From Candidatus Delongbacteria bacterium (GTDB lineage Bacteria > JAGOEH01), in NCBI GenBank assembly GCA_017997825.1, contig JAGOEH010000034.1:1-23043 (forward strand): DNA of 23,043 nt, written 5' to 3'. The position numbers and the translations under genes are program-made. How positions within the stretch are numbered: position 1 is the stretch's first letter; every line of letters begins with the position of its first letter. The notes below the pieces were generated by a model. It searched no databases. It was not told the origin of the DNA and saw only the letters and a list, made by a program, of their open reading frames with translations. Below, in pieces: positions 7,667 to 14,390 of this stretch.

Positions 7667-8779
7667 ATGTCAAAATCCAAGGTATTTATGACGGATCTAC
7701 GAACAAAACCGGGCAACAGCCTGTTGGATAAGTTGAAAAAGCTGATGGTGACAGCCGGATTCGATAGCCTGGATTTGACCGGAAAATTTACGGCCATCAA
7801 GATTCATTTTGGAGAACCGGGTAATCTGGCCTACATCCGATCCAATTATGCAGCGGCTGTGGTGGAGATGGTCCAGCGCAACCGGGGGTTGGCTTTTCTA
7901 ACCGACAGCAACACCTTATATCACGGATCGCGTTCCAATGCGGTGGATCATCTGACGGCGGCCATGAAAAACGGTTTTAATCCCCTGAGTTGCGGATGTC
8001 CGGTCATTATCGCCGATGGATTGAAAGGTAGTGAATTCAGAGAGATCAGGATTGAGCAAATGTACTGTCGGACGGCGAAAATCGGATCGGCCATCGCGGA
8101 CGCTGATGTTATCATTTCGATGACTCATTTTAAAGGGCATGAAATGACCGGATTCGGCGGGGTGTTGAAGAATATCGGGATGGGAAGCGGTTCGTGCAGC
8201 GGAAAACTGGAAATGCATTCGGCCTCTAAACCCCGAAATGTGACTAAAAACTGTACCGGGTGCGGCATCTGTATCCTGAATTGTTCCCAGCATGCGATTG
8301 CGTTCAATTCGGAACGGCGGGCGGTTATCGATTATGACCGCTGTATCGGTTGCGGCCAATGCGTCGCGATGTGCCGCTTCAATGCGATGCAGGTCATTTG
8401 GGATGAATCGGCGGATACCGCCACCATGAAAATTGCAGAATACGCCTTGGCTGTTCTAAAAGATAAACCTCAGTTCCATCTCAGTTTTGTGATGAGCGTT
8501 TCTCCCAACTGTGATTGTTATCCCAATAATGATGTCCCCATCATTCAGGATATTGGAATCCTGGCCTCGATGGATCCGGTGGCCCTGGATCGGGCGTGTG
8601 TTGATTTAGTAAACGCGGCGCCCGCTATGCCGGGAAGTGTTCTGGATCAACCCGGATTTTCCTCGGATCAGGATAAATTTGGATTTATCCATCCCAATAC
8701 CCACTGGAAGCTCGGTCTGGATTATGCCGAAACGATCGGGTTGGGGACACAGAATTATGAACTGATACCGATTAAATAA
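7667..8779 (+). CDS. DUF362-family protein with two [4Fe-4S] ferredoxin motifs
   Basis: A 370-residue soluble iron-sulfur protein. The N-terminal part is the DUF362 domain (I-K-I-H-F-G-E-P-G-N at 44-53, T-D-S-N-T-L-Y at 79-85, H-F-K-G-H at 154-158). Inserted in it is a two-cluster ferredoxin module: C196-x2-C199-x2-C202-x3-C206 and C226-x2-C229-x2-C232-x3-C236. Both motifs lack the usual Pro after the fourth Cys (Ser and Arg instead). A further C-x-C (282-284) lies in the C-terminal DUF362 part. The family is common in anaerobes but its reaction is not known; an electron carrier is the safest call. Start 7667 matches the family N-terminus and has AAGGAAG 5 nt upstream. It lies 12 nt upstream of the NosR-like gene and is surely cotranscribed with it. 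Confidence 0.9.
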   Translation: MSKSKVFMTDLRTKPGNSLLDKLKKLMVTAGFDSLDLTGKFTAIKIHFGEPGNLAYIRSNYAAAVVEMVQRNRGLAFLTDSNTLYHGSRSNAVDHLTAAMKNGFNPLSCGCPVIIADGLKGSEFREIRIEQMYCRTAKIGSAIADADVIISMTHFKGHEMTGFGGVLKNIGMGSGSCSGKLEMHSASKPRNVTKNCTGCGICILNCSQHAIAFNSERRAVIDYDRCIGCGQCVAMCRFNAMQVIWDESADTATMKIAEYALAVLKDKPQFHLSFVMSVSPNCDCYPNNDVPIIQDIGILASMDPVALDRACVDLVNAAPAMPGSVLDQPGFSSDQDKFGFIHPNTHWKLGLDYAETIGLGTQNYELIPIK

Positions 8780-8791
8780 CAAGGAAGAAAG

Positions 8792-10006
8792 ATGATACTG
8801 TCCATAATCCTCTCCGGTTATCTAAAAAATGTTAAGGCGAAAATCCCCCAGCTGCTGGTGCTGAGTTCAATCCTGCTCGGATTGGGCCTGCGTTATGGTG
8901 ATCCTCATCCTGCTTCATCCGATTCCCGGATGCTCGGACCCGATACGAACCTGGTTCTGCCTGGTGTGCGTCAGTTTTATCCCGAAGCTGTTACCTATCG
9001 GATGGGCGCCGATTCATCGCATCCCGCGCCGATCCAGGGATCCGATCAACAACCGATCGGCTGGATGGTTTTGACCTCCCCCTTTTGTGACGATCTGATC
9101 GGTTATGCCGGGCCGATTCCGATGGTGGTGGTTTTCAATCCCGATATGACGATCAAGGGGCTTGCTCTGTTGCCGAATTCCGAAACCGAGGGATTTATTC
9201 GGCGCATCGATAAGAAAGGGTTTTTCAGGAGTTGGGATGGAATGACACCCGCTCAAGCCGCATCGGCTGAGGTTGAGACCATTAGCGGGGCCACCCTGAG
9301 TTCCTCCGCTGTGAAGAATTCTATTCAACGGCGGATGGGGTATTTGAGTAACACCGCTCACCATGCGGACGGGACTGGATCGGAATTTGGATTCCGCGGG
9401 CTCCTGGTCTGGATGATCCTAATCGGGGGGCTTTTCTGTTGGTGGAAACCTCACCGGACCCATCGCTATCGTCTCGGCTGGCTGGGCTTGTGCTGTCTTG
9501 GGCTGGGATTTGTGAGCGGCAGCTTTTTATCACTATCGCTATGGTTCGGCTGGCTGAATCACGGCATCGCCCTGAAAACCGCCCCATGGCTGGTCACTGT
9601 TAGCCTGTTGAGTGTTGTGCTTCCGCTGGTAACCAATCGGGGATTTTACTGTGCTTATCTGTGTCCCTTTGGAGCGGCTCAGGAATTGGCCGGCCGCCTC
9701 AATCCCAAACCCTGCCGGGTATCCTCCCGCATGGCCGATATCCTGCATGTGGTTCGACGCTTGCTTCTGCTCTCGATTCTGGGCATTCTGTTGGCGGGAA
9801 TTCCGTTCGATCTGGCCCAGGTTGAACCCTTCGCTTCATTTATTCCCCAATCGGCTGCTTTGATCACCCTGATTCTGGCTGGATGTTTTTTGCTGGTTTC
9901 GGTTTTTATTCCGCGGTTCTGGTGCCGCTATCTATGCCCCACCGGTCAGATTCTGGAATTCTTCTGCCATCGGATCCGGCTCCCATTCATCCACTCTAAA
10001 AAATAG
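8792..10006 (+). CDS. NosR/NapH-like membrane flavoprotein: FMN-binding domain plus polytopic CxxxCP domain
   Basis: A 404-residue inner-membrane redox protein. After an N-terminal membrane anchor (~18-33), residues ~60-190 form an extracytoplasmic FMN-binding domain with the flavinylation motif S165-G-A-T168, where Thr would carry covalent FMN attached by an ApbE-type transferase. Then follow several membrane helices (about 202-217, 228-250, 265-280, 322-340, 355-374). Two NosR/NapH-type motifs occur: C287-x3-C291-P and C378-x3-C382-P. In NosR a polyferredoxin tail follows; here the protein ends 22 residues after the second motif, so the C-terminal ferredoxin is missing. Likely role: moving electrons between cytoplasmic Fe-S carriers and an extracytoplasmic acceptor. 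The ATG is preceded by AAGGAAG, 12 nt after the DUF362 gene. No nosZ or napA is present, so denitrification should not be assumed. Confidence 0.87.
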   Translation: MILSIILSGYLKNVKAKIPQLLVLSSILLGLGLRYGDPHPASSDSRMLGPDTNLVLPGVRQFYPEAVTYRMGADSSHPAPIQGSDQQPIGWMVLTSPFCDDLIGYAGPIPMVVVFNPDMTIKGLALLPNSETEGFIRRIDKKGFFRSWDGMTPAQAASAEVETISGATLSSSAVKNSIQRRMGYLSNTAHHADGTGSEFGFRGLLVWMILIGGLFCWWKPHRTHRYRLGWLGLCCLGLGFVSGSFLSLSLWFGWLNHGIALKTAPWLVTVSLLSVVLPLVTNRGFYCAYLCPFGAAQELAGRLNPKPCRVSSRMADILHVVRRLLLLSILGILLAGIPFDLAQVEPFASFIPQSAALITLILAGCFLLVSVFIPRFWCRYLCPTGQILEFFCHRIRLPFIHSKK

Positions 10007-10018
10007 GTTTCAAGCCGT

Positions 10019-11080
10019 CTACTTGACTGAATTCTTGATCTCCCGGATCTTCTTTTTATGGGAAAAAAAGATCTTGACCAGACGAGGCTCAAAATGTTTG
10101 CCGGCATTTTCCAGGATGATCGCTTCCGCCTCATCCTCGGTATAGGATTTTTTGTAGATGCGCTCGCTGATCAAAGCGTCATAAACATCAGACAAAGCCG
10201 CTATCCGGGCTTCAATCGGAATCGCCTCTTTCTTCAACCCATAAAAATAACCGCTCCCATCCCATTTCTCATGATGATATAAAACAATATTTTTGGCGAC
10301 CGGATCGATCTCTTCGCTTTCCAACATTTGATACCCAATCAGGACATGATTTTTCATGATACTGAACTCATTATCGGAGTATTTATCAGGTTTTTTCAGT
10401 ACATCGTCCGGAATGCCGATTTTACCGATATCATGGAGCGGCATATACATTCTCAATCGGTTGATGAATGCCGATTCGCATCCGTATTTTTCCGCCAGGA
10501 ACGTTGAGTACTCAGTGACCCGCTTGAGATGGTTTCCGGTATCAAAATCATTATAAAAACTGGCTTTTTCGAGACTTTTAATCATGGCCATCGTAATTCG
10601 TTCGATTCGATCGGTGCGTTCGATGATCAAATCATTCAGATGAAGCTCCCGGTTTTCCAGGATCGTGTTCTTGAATCTTAGCTCATCCTGTAGATTTTTT
10701 ATCTTCAGATGGATATTGATTCTGGCGAGTAATTCATATTTATTGAATGGCTTGGTGATAAAATCGACCCCTCCCAGTTTGAACCCTTTCAGGCGATCCA
10801 TGATCTCATTTTTTACGGTCAGGAATATGATGGGAATATCCCGGGTGGTTGGCTTGTTTTTCAAAACCCTGGCCAGTTCAAATCCGTCCATGGCGGGCAT
10901 GATGATATCCATCAGGATAAGGTCGGGAGTATTGGAATCGATCGCCTGGATAACTCCAGCCGCGTCGCGGGCGGTGCAAATCCGGTGGGGCGTGAATTTT
11001 TGCAGAATTCCGGCAATGATCTTCCGATTATGATCATTATCTTCGACGATCAGAATTGTACTTTTTTTACTTATCATCAT
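10019..11080 (-). CDS. Response regulator with HD-GYP domain (predicted cyclic-di-GMP phosphodiesterase)
   Basis: A 353-residue cytoplasmic regulator of the RpfG type. The receiver domain (~7-125) has acidic E13/D14, phosphoacceptor D58 in L-I-L-M-D-I-I-M-P, T88 and K110. A coiled linker (~126-165) leads to the HD-GYP domain (~175-345): H184, H216-D217 in L-H-D-I-G-K-I-G-I-P-D, H245, H269-H270, D274-G-S-G-Y-F and D298. The family hydrolyses cyclic di-GMP to pGpG or GMP. The signature G-Y-P is G-Y-F here (277-279), while all metal-ligand positions look intact, so activity is likely but not certain. Its start codon lies inside the end of the kinase-like gene (14-bp overlap), with two ATGs in tandem and no strong SD, implying translational coupling. 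It converges on the NosR-like gene with 12 bp between stops. Confidence 0.92.
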   Translation of the reverse strand: MMISKKSTILIVEDNDHNRKIIAGILQKFTPHRICTARDAAGVIQAIDSNTPDLILMDIIMPAMDGFELARVLKNKPTTRDIPIIFLTVKNEIMDRLKGFKLGGVDFITKPFNKYELLARINIHLKIKNLQDELRFKNTILENRELHLNDLIIERTDRIERITMAMIKSLEKASFYNDFDTGNHLKRVTEYSTFLAEKYGCESAFINRLRMYMPLHDIGKIGIPDDVLKKPDKYSDNEFSIMKNHVLIGYQMLESEEIDPVAKNIVLYHHEKWDGSGYFYGLKKEAIPIEARIAALSDVYDALISERIYKKSYTEDEAEAIILENAGKHFEPRLVKIFFSHKKKIREIKNSVK

Positions 11081-12380
11081 AACCGATTATCTGTTCCAGT
11101 TCGAGGACTTTTTCTTCCAGCTCGGTATCATCAAAGTTTTCAGCAATCCGGTAAAAATCCTTAACTCTGTTTTGAAGACTGGGCACGGAACTCAGATCCG
11201 TCAGACGGGTTGAGGCTTTGATAATACATTCCGGATCAAATATCGCCAGATTCTTTTTCAGTTCTTGAATAATCTCGATCAGGATCTCCCGCTCATCGGA
11301 TTTTAAATGGATCGATTCGGATTGGCCGGGTATATCCGTATCCTCCCAGGTTCGGGGGCGATCAGCGGTAAACCGGCGATTCTGAAGATAGGCATTGATC
11401 TTTTCCACTAGAATACGCTTGTTGATGGGCTTAAAAATGACTTCATCCGCCCCGGCCCGATTGATCGTGGTAATCTGATCTTCACTACAGTAAGTGGTGA
11501 TAATGATCAGATATGCATCCTGCTGGTTTTCCATCGCATTGATCTCATGAATGATCTCCAGTCCGTTTCGGTCCGGAAGCCGCATATCCATCAAAATCAA
11601 GTGGAAGCTTTGCCGCTGGAGCTGAGTAATTAAATCCTGTCCGTTTTCGACCAGCATGGGTTCACAATGCAGACTTTTCAACATCTCCTTCAAAATGATC
11701 TGGTGGGACGGATTGTCTTCTGCTACAATGATCTTCAATTGATCAAAGGAGAGCAGGTTGGGCTGATCGGCGGAATACCGATCAAGCGATTGGGATGGAG
11801 TACACGATAACATCGGATCTCCCAAAAGGTCATTGATCGTTTTAATGATTTCACGATTGGCATCGCGGACAATCCGGTATTTTTCCAGACGGGCCGGATC
11901 CTGTTCCCGTTCGATCAACAGATCCATTAAACCCTCGATTGTGAACAGAGGAGTTTTAAGATGATGCTTCCGTTCGGAAATTAGTTCGCCCATCCGCTGA
12001 TTGACATACTGCTTCAAGGTTTGCTGATTGCTTTCAACCATGCGGGTGAATTGGGATTCCAGAAAAAGAACCCAAATGACACGGCTCTCGCGGAAAAGAT
12101 GGAAATTGGATTTGACACCGGAGGGGGTTTTAACGACCGGTAAAAAAAAGGGAAAAGATTTTTTTTGGTATATTTCCTGAAATACCGGATTTAACTGGAA
12201 AACGGATGTCAGGGTCGATAAACGGTTATATCCGAAATGATCGCTATCGCCCTGCCAATTGATGATTCTTCCATCCTGGTGGGTCAGAATAATAAGGTAC
12301 GGCGATGGGGTCATCATGCGCCGACCCAGATACTGCAACACTTGGAGCGGAATCTCTTTGTTTTTTTTGGGATGGGTCAT
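11067..12380 (-). CDS. Hybrid sensor-like protein: PAS-like + HisKA-like + receiver, no ATPase domain
   Basis: A 437-residue signalling protein. Residues ~25-110 look like a PAS-type sensor (I-I-L-T-H-Q-D-G-R-I-I-N-W). Residues ~115-187 resemble a dimerisation/phosphoacceptor helix pair with H-box H139-H-L-K-T-P-L, but the usual Glu/Asp after His is His140. No N, G1 or G2 box follows. The chain goes directly to a receiver domain (~214-332; E221/D222, phosphoacceptor D265, T295-T296, K317). The C-terminal ~75 residues are helical, like the tail of some hybrid kinases, without an HPt histidine motif. It therefore cannot phosphorylate itself by the normal mechanism and may be a phosphorelay intermediate or scaffold for the overlapping HD-GYP regulator. 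ATG 12380 has AGGA close upstream; an in-frame GTG at 12392 (MTGF...) is the alternative start. Confidence 0.82.
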   Translation of the reverse strand: MTHPKKNKEIPLQVLQYLGRRMMTPSPYLIILTHQDGRIINWQGDSDHFGYNRLSTLTSVFQLNPVFQEIYQKKSFPFFLPVVKTPSGVKSNFHLFRESRVIWVLFLESQFTRMVESNQQTLKQYVNQRMGELISERKHHLKTPLFTIEGLMDLLIEREQDPARLEKYRIVRDANREIIKTINDLLGDPMLSCTPSQSLDRYSADQPNLLSFDQLKIIVAEDNPSHQIILKEMLKSLHCEPMLVENGQDLITQLQRQSFHLILMDMRLPDRNGLEIIHEINAMENQQDAYLIIITTYCSEDQITTINRAGADEVIFKPINKRILVEKINAYLQNRRFTADRPRTWEDTDIPGQSESIHLKSDEREILIEIIQELKKNLAIFDPECIIKASTRLTDLSSVPSLQNRVKDFYRIAENFDDTELEEKVLELEQIIGYDDK

Positions 12381-12450
12381 AAATCCTGTCACTGAAGTCG
12401 GATGGACTGATATCCTCGGAATGGCTCGGACTCCAATTCCGGTTTTCTGT

Positions 12451-12489
12451 CGGATCGGTCGTTCACCCCGTCGATGGGTTCCCGATCCG
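12451..12489 (-). repeat. Inverted repeat (8-bp perfect arms) in the leader of the signalling operon
   Basis: CGGATCGG (12451-12458) and CCGATCCG (12482-12489) are perfect inverted arms. Inside them ACCCC/GGGT-type bases can pair again, giving a nested hairpin. It lies in the ~150-nt leader predicted from the promoter at 12535-12563 and has no T-run, so it is not a simple terminator. It could be a protein-binding site or an RNA structure controlling translation. Confidence 0.5.
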
Positions 12490-12534
12490 TTCCAATCCGC
12501 TTTGGATTGGATAGGTTAAAATGGGTACTTTGCT

Positions 12535-12563
12535 ATAATAATAACGATCCGGATCAATGTCAA
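12535..12563 (-). promoter_or_regulatory. Strong sigma70-type promoter for the kinase-like/HD-GYP operon
   Basis: Minus strand: TTGACA (12563-12558), exactly 17 bp, TATTAT (12540-12535). Six of six and five of six to consensus. Leader about 150 nt. Confidence 0.75.
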
Positions 12564-12611
12564 GATTTAAAACATGGTTTTGGTATCCTGAGTAAAAAAA
12601 CAAGAAAAGCC

Positions 12612-12640
12612 TTGATTTTAAGTCCGGCAACCGATATATT
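12612..12640 (+). promoter_or_regulatory. Sigma70-type promoter for the glycosyltransferase
   Basis: TTGATT (12612-12617), 17 bp, TATATT (12635-12640). The same two boxes appear before sprA with a 16-bp spacer. Leader about 88 nt. Confidence 0.7.
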
Positions 12641-12722
12641 ATTATCCGCGCCATGTTCAATCATGCAAGCGGCAACCGAACCACGCGATGTATCCTGAAT
12701 AATCACCCTTGTTCAATGGATC

Positions 12723-12728
12723 AGGAGG
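12723..12728 (+). promoter_or_regulatory. Full consensus Shine-Dalgarno AGGAGG deciding a TTG start
   Basis: AGGAGG is followed by TTG GTG TTG. The first TTG (12729) abuts it, GTG (12732) is 3 nt away and TTG (12735) is 6 nt away, the usual optimum, so TTG 12735 is the best start. Confidence 0.7.
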
Positions 12729-12734
12729 TTGGTG

Positions 12735-13853
12735 TTGAAACGCAAAAAAATCCTGGTAGTATGTCATTCTGCTGTAACCCCCTTTCATCTTGAAAAATAT
12801 AAGGAGCTCAGTCATGATTACGATATCTGGATTATTGTTCCGCAGATCACGCGGGAAGAAGGGATCGAACTTCATCCGGTGAGCCGGCAAATCAATGATC
12901 ACCTTCATCTGATCAGAACCTGGTTTCTGTTTCCCAAACGGATCTATATTTTTTTTCCGGTCTGGTTTATTGTTTATCTTCAACGCATTAAGCCGGATCT
13001 GCTTTACATCGAAGAGGAGGATATGAGCTTCTGTCCGGTGTATTGTATCCTGATGCATCGCCTGTTGAATCACAAAAGCCCGATTGTGATTGCCATTTCG
13101 GAGAATATAAGGTTTTCACCGTTATTCAAATTTCCTCGCTATTTGTTCTACCGTCTGTTTTCATGGTTCACTTTGAGGTGCGTTGACGGCGCCCTGGGAA
13201 TCAATCAGGGGGCTGAAGCCATTCTCAGATCATCAGGAGTCAAACGCGTTCAGCGACAGTCCTTTTACGGAATCAATCCCGCTTGGCTGGAGATCGAACG
13301 GAATCATCAATTTAGTGGGATTCTCCACTTCGGATTTATCGGGCGGTTAATTCCTGAAAAGGGATTGGAGTGGCTGCTGAAAACTTTGCAGCGGGCCGAT
13401 TTTCCCTTTGTGCTGGATATTGTGGGTTATGGACCGGAACGAGAAAAACTTCAGCAGCTCCGATTTAACGAGGGCCAAATCGTCAATTGGAAGGGACATG
13501 TCCCCCATGATTCTCTGCCGGAGGTAACGGCGGAATGGGACTTTCTGGTCATTCCCTCCATCAGTACATCCCGTTGGAAAGAACAGTTCGGCCGGGTGAT
13601 TATTGAAGCCCTGGCTCTCGAGATTCCGGTTTTGGGTAGTGACTGCGGATCCATCCCCGAAGTGACCGGTCCCTGCGGCCGCATTGTTCCGGAAAACAAT
13701 GAATCGGCTCTTCTGGATGCTCTGAAGCGATGGAATCAGTCTCCGGATGACCTGATTCCCTATCGGGCCATAGCCCGGGACTATGTCCGGGCCCATTTCA
13801 TCCATCAGGTTGTGGCCGAGCGGACCCGTTCCTTTTTTGAATCCCTGTTATGA
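12735..13853 (+). CDS. GT4-family glycosyltransferase (GT-B fold)
   Basis: A 372-residue retaining glycosyltransferase of the GT4 type. The N-terminal Rossmann half begins R-K-K-I-L-V-V-C-H-S; the C-terminal nucleotide-sugar half has F-I-G-R-L-I-P-E-K-G-L at 201-211, G-Y-G-P-E-R-E at 231-237 and the E-x7-E motif E283-Q-F-G-R-V-I-I-E291 followed by P-V-L-G-S-D-C-G-S-I-P-E. No signal peptide; a hydrophobic patch near 68-82 suggests membrane association. Donor and acceptor cannot be told from sequence. It is a single gene, not in a polysaccharide cluster, next to sprA across the small orphan gene. In known T9SS organisms cargo is linked to a surface glycan, so a part in that is conceivable but is only context. 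Start is TTG 12735 (six nt after AGGAGG). Its 3' end overlaps the convergent small gene by 6 bp. Confidence 0.9.
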   Translation: MKRKKILVVCHSAVTPFHLEKYKELSHDYDIWIIVPQITREEGIELHPVSRQINDHLHLIRTWFLFPKRIYIFFPVWFIVYLQRIKPDLLYIEEEDMSFCPVYCILMHRLLNHKSPIVIAISENIRFSPLFKFPRYLFYRLFSWFTLRCVDGALGINQGAEAILRSSGVKRVQRQSFYGINPAWLEIERNHQFSGILHFGFIGRLIPEKGLEWLLKTLQRADFPFVLDIVGYGPEREKLQQLRFNEGQIVNWKGHVPHDSLPEVTAEWDFLVIPSISTSRWKEQFGRVIIEALALEIPVLGSDCGSIPEVTGPCGRIVPENNESALLDALKRWNQSPDDLIPYRAIARDYVRAHFIHQVVAERTRSFFESLL

Positions 13854-14030
13854 ATCGTACCGGCTACCCTTTTTATTGCTGATGGCTTCCAGATGACTCT
13901 CGATCTTCTTCATGATTTTCAAAATATCCCGGGTTCTCTCCAATAATTCAATTTCACGTTCTTCCGGAGTCATCTCCTTGGGATTCTTGGCTTCCTTGAT
14001 ATCGACTCCCCATCCGCTGAGATTGGCCAT
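13848..14030 (-). CDS. Small charged protein of unknown function (60 aa)
   Basis: I do not recognise this family. The product begins M-A-N-L-S-G-W-G-V-D and is then strongly charged (P-E-E-R-E-I-E-L-L-E-R-T-R-D-I-L-K-I-M-K-K-I), predicted as a helix or short coiled coil over residues ~21-49, with no membrane segment. Evidence that it is real: GGAAAGGA sits 6 nt before the ATG, there is a good promoter at 14138-14166 on the same strand, and composition is protein-like. It runs against the glycosyltransferase gene, their stop codons being adjacent (TAA complement 13848-13850, TGA 13851-13853), a 6-bp overlap. It does not overlap sprA, which starts 360 bp away in the other direction. Confidence 0.65.
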   Translation of the reverse strand: MANLSGWGVDIKEAKNPKEMTPEEREIELLERTRDILKIMKKIESHLEAISNKKGSRYDS

Positions 14031-14121
14031 AATGGTTCCTTTCCGTGTTAAAGTTATCCGGCTTTACACCCGCGATTCACGCCGTATTTGTCCGGATTGA
14101 TCTGTATCGGCGGATAATTAC

Positions 14122-14136
14122 TCGGTCACTAACCGA
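14122..14136. repeat. Short inverted repeat at the start of transcription of the small gene
   Basis: TCGGT-cacta-ACCGA, 5-bp arms with a 5-bp centre, just downstream of the -10 box at 14138-14143. The position suits a repressor operator, but the arms are short. Confidence 0.35.
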
Positions 14137-14137
14137 C

Positions 14138-14166
14138 AAAGTAATATCAATCGGAAAAAATGTCAA
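14138..14166 (-). promoter_or_regulatory. Sigma70-type promoter for the 60-aa gene
   Basis: Minus strand: TTGACA (14166-14161), 17 bp, TACTTT (14143-14138). The -35 is perfect; the -10 keeps T-A----T. Confidence 0.6.
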
Positions 14167-14275
14167 CCCTTTATATGGCTTATTGCAATGAGGTGATTGA
14201 TTGACTTCGGACCGATGGGGATCCGAATCACGGGGAATTTTTTTTTCAAGAACGGATAAAAGGATGATTTTTCAC

Positions 14276-14303
14276 TTGATTTTGGAATGGTTATGATTAT
14301 ATT
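14276..14303 (+). promoter_or_regulatory. Sigma70-type promoter for sprA
   Basis: TTGATT (14276-14281), 16 bp, TATATT (14298-14303). Same box sequences as the glycosyltransferase promoter. Transcription would start near 14310, about 80 nt before the ATG. Confidence 0.65.
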
Positions 14304-14390
14304 GCGCAAAAGGAGTGCTTTATCGCTATCTAAGATTATATGGTTTTACAACGAGTACCTGGGAAATTACTTTAACGATCCGGTTGTTAC

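Larger units (their letters stand above)
12381..12734. other. Divergent intergenic region between signalling pair and glycosyltransferase
   Basis: No coding gene is supported in these 354 bp. It contains a strong promoter in each direction and, in the minus-strand leader, a 39-bp inverted-repeat structure. The two promoters do not overlap: the -35 boxes are about 50 bp apart, pointing away from each other. Confidence 0.75.
14031..14390. other. Divergent intergenic region between the small orphan gene and sprA
   Basis: Holds the promoter and ~100-nt leader of the small gene (minus), a short inverted repeat at that promoter, and the sprA promoter and ~80-nt leader (plus). The sprA leader contains AAAAGGAG at 14309-14315 and a 12-codon frame beginning ATG 14340, neither clearly used. 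Confidence 0.7.

Noticed and set aside
8792-10006. Denitrification nosR assignment
   Set aside because: The ferredoxin tail is absent and no nosZ, nosD or other denitrification gene is nearby; only the NosR/NapH-like architecture is supported.
12381-12528. Possible cyclic-di-GMP riboswitch in the leader of the HD-GYP operon
   Set aside because: The leader is long and structured, but I could not match it to the GEMM consensus elements.
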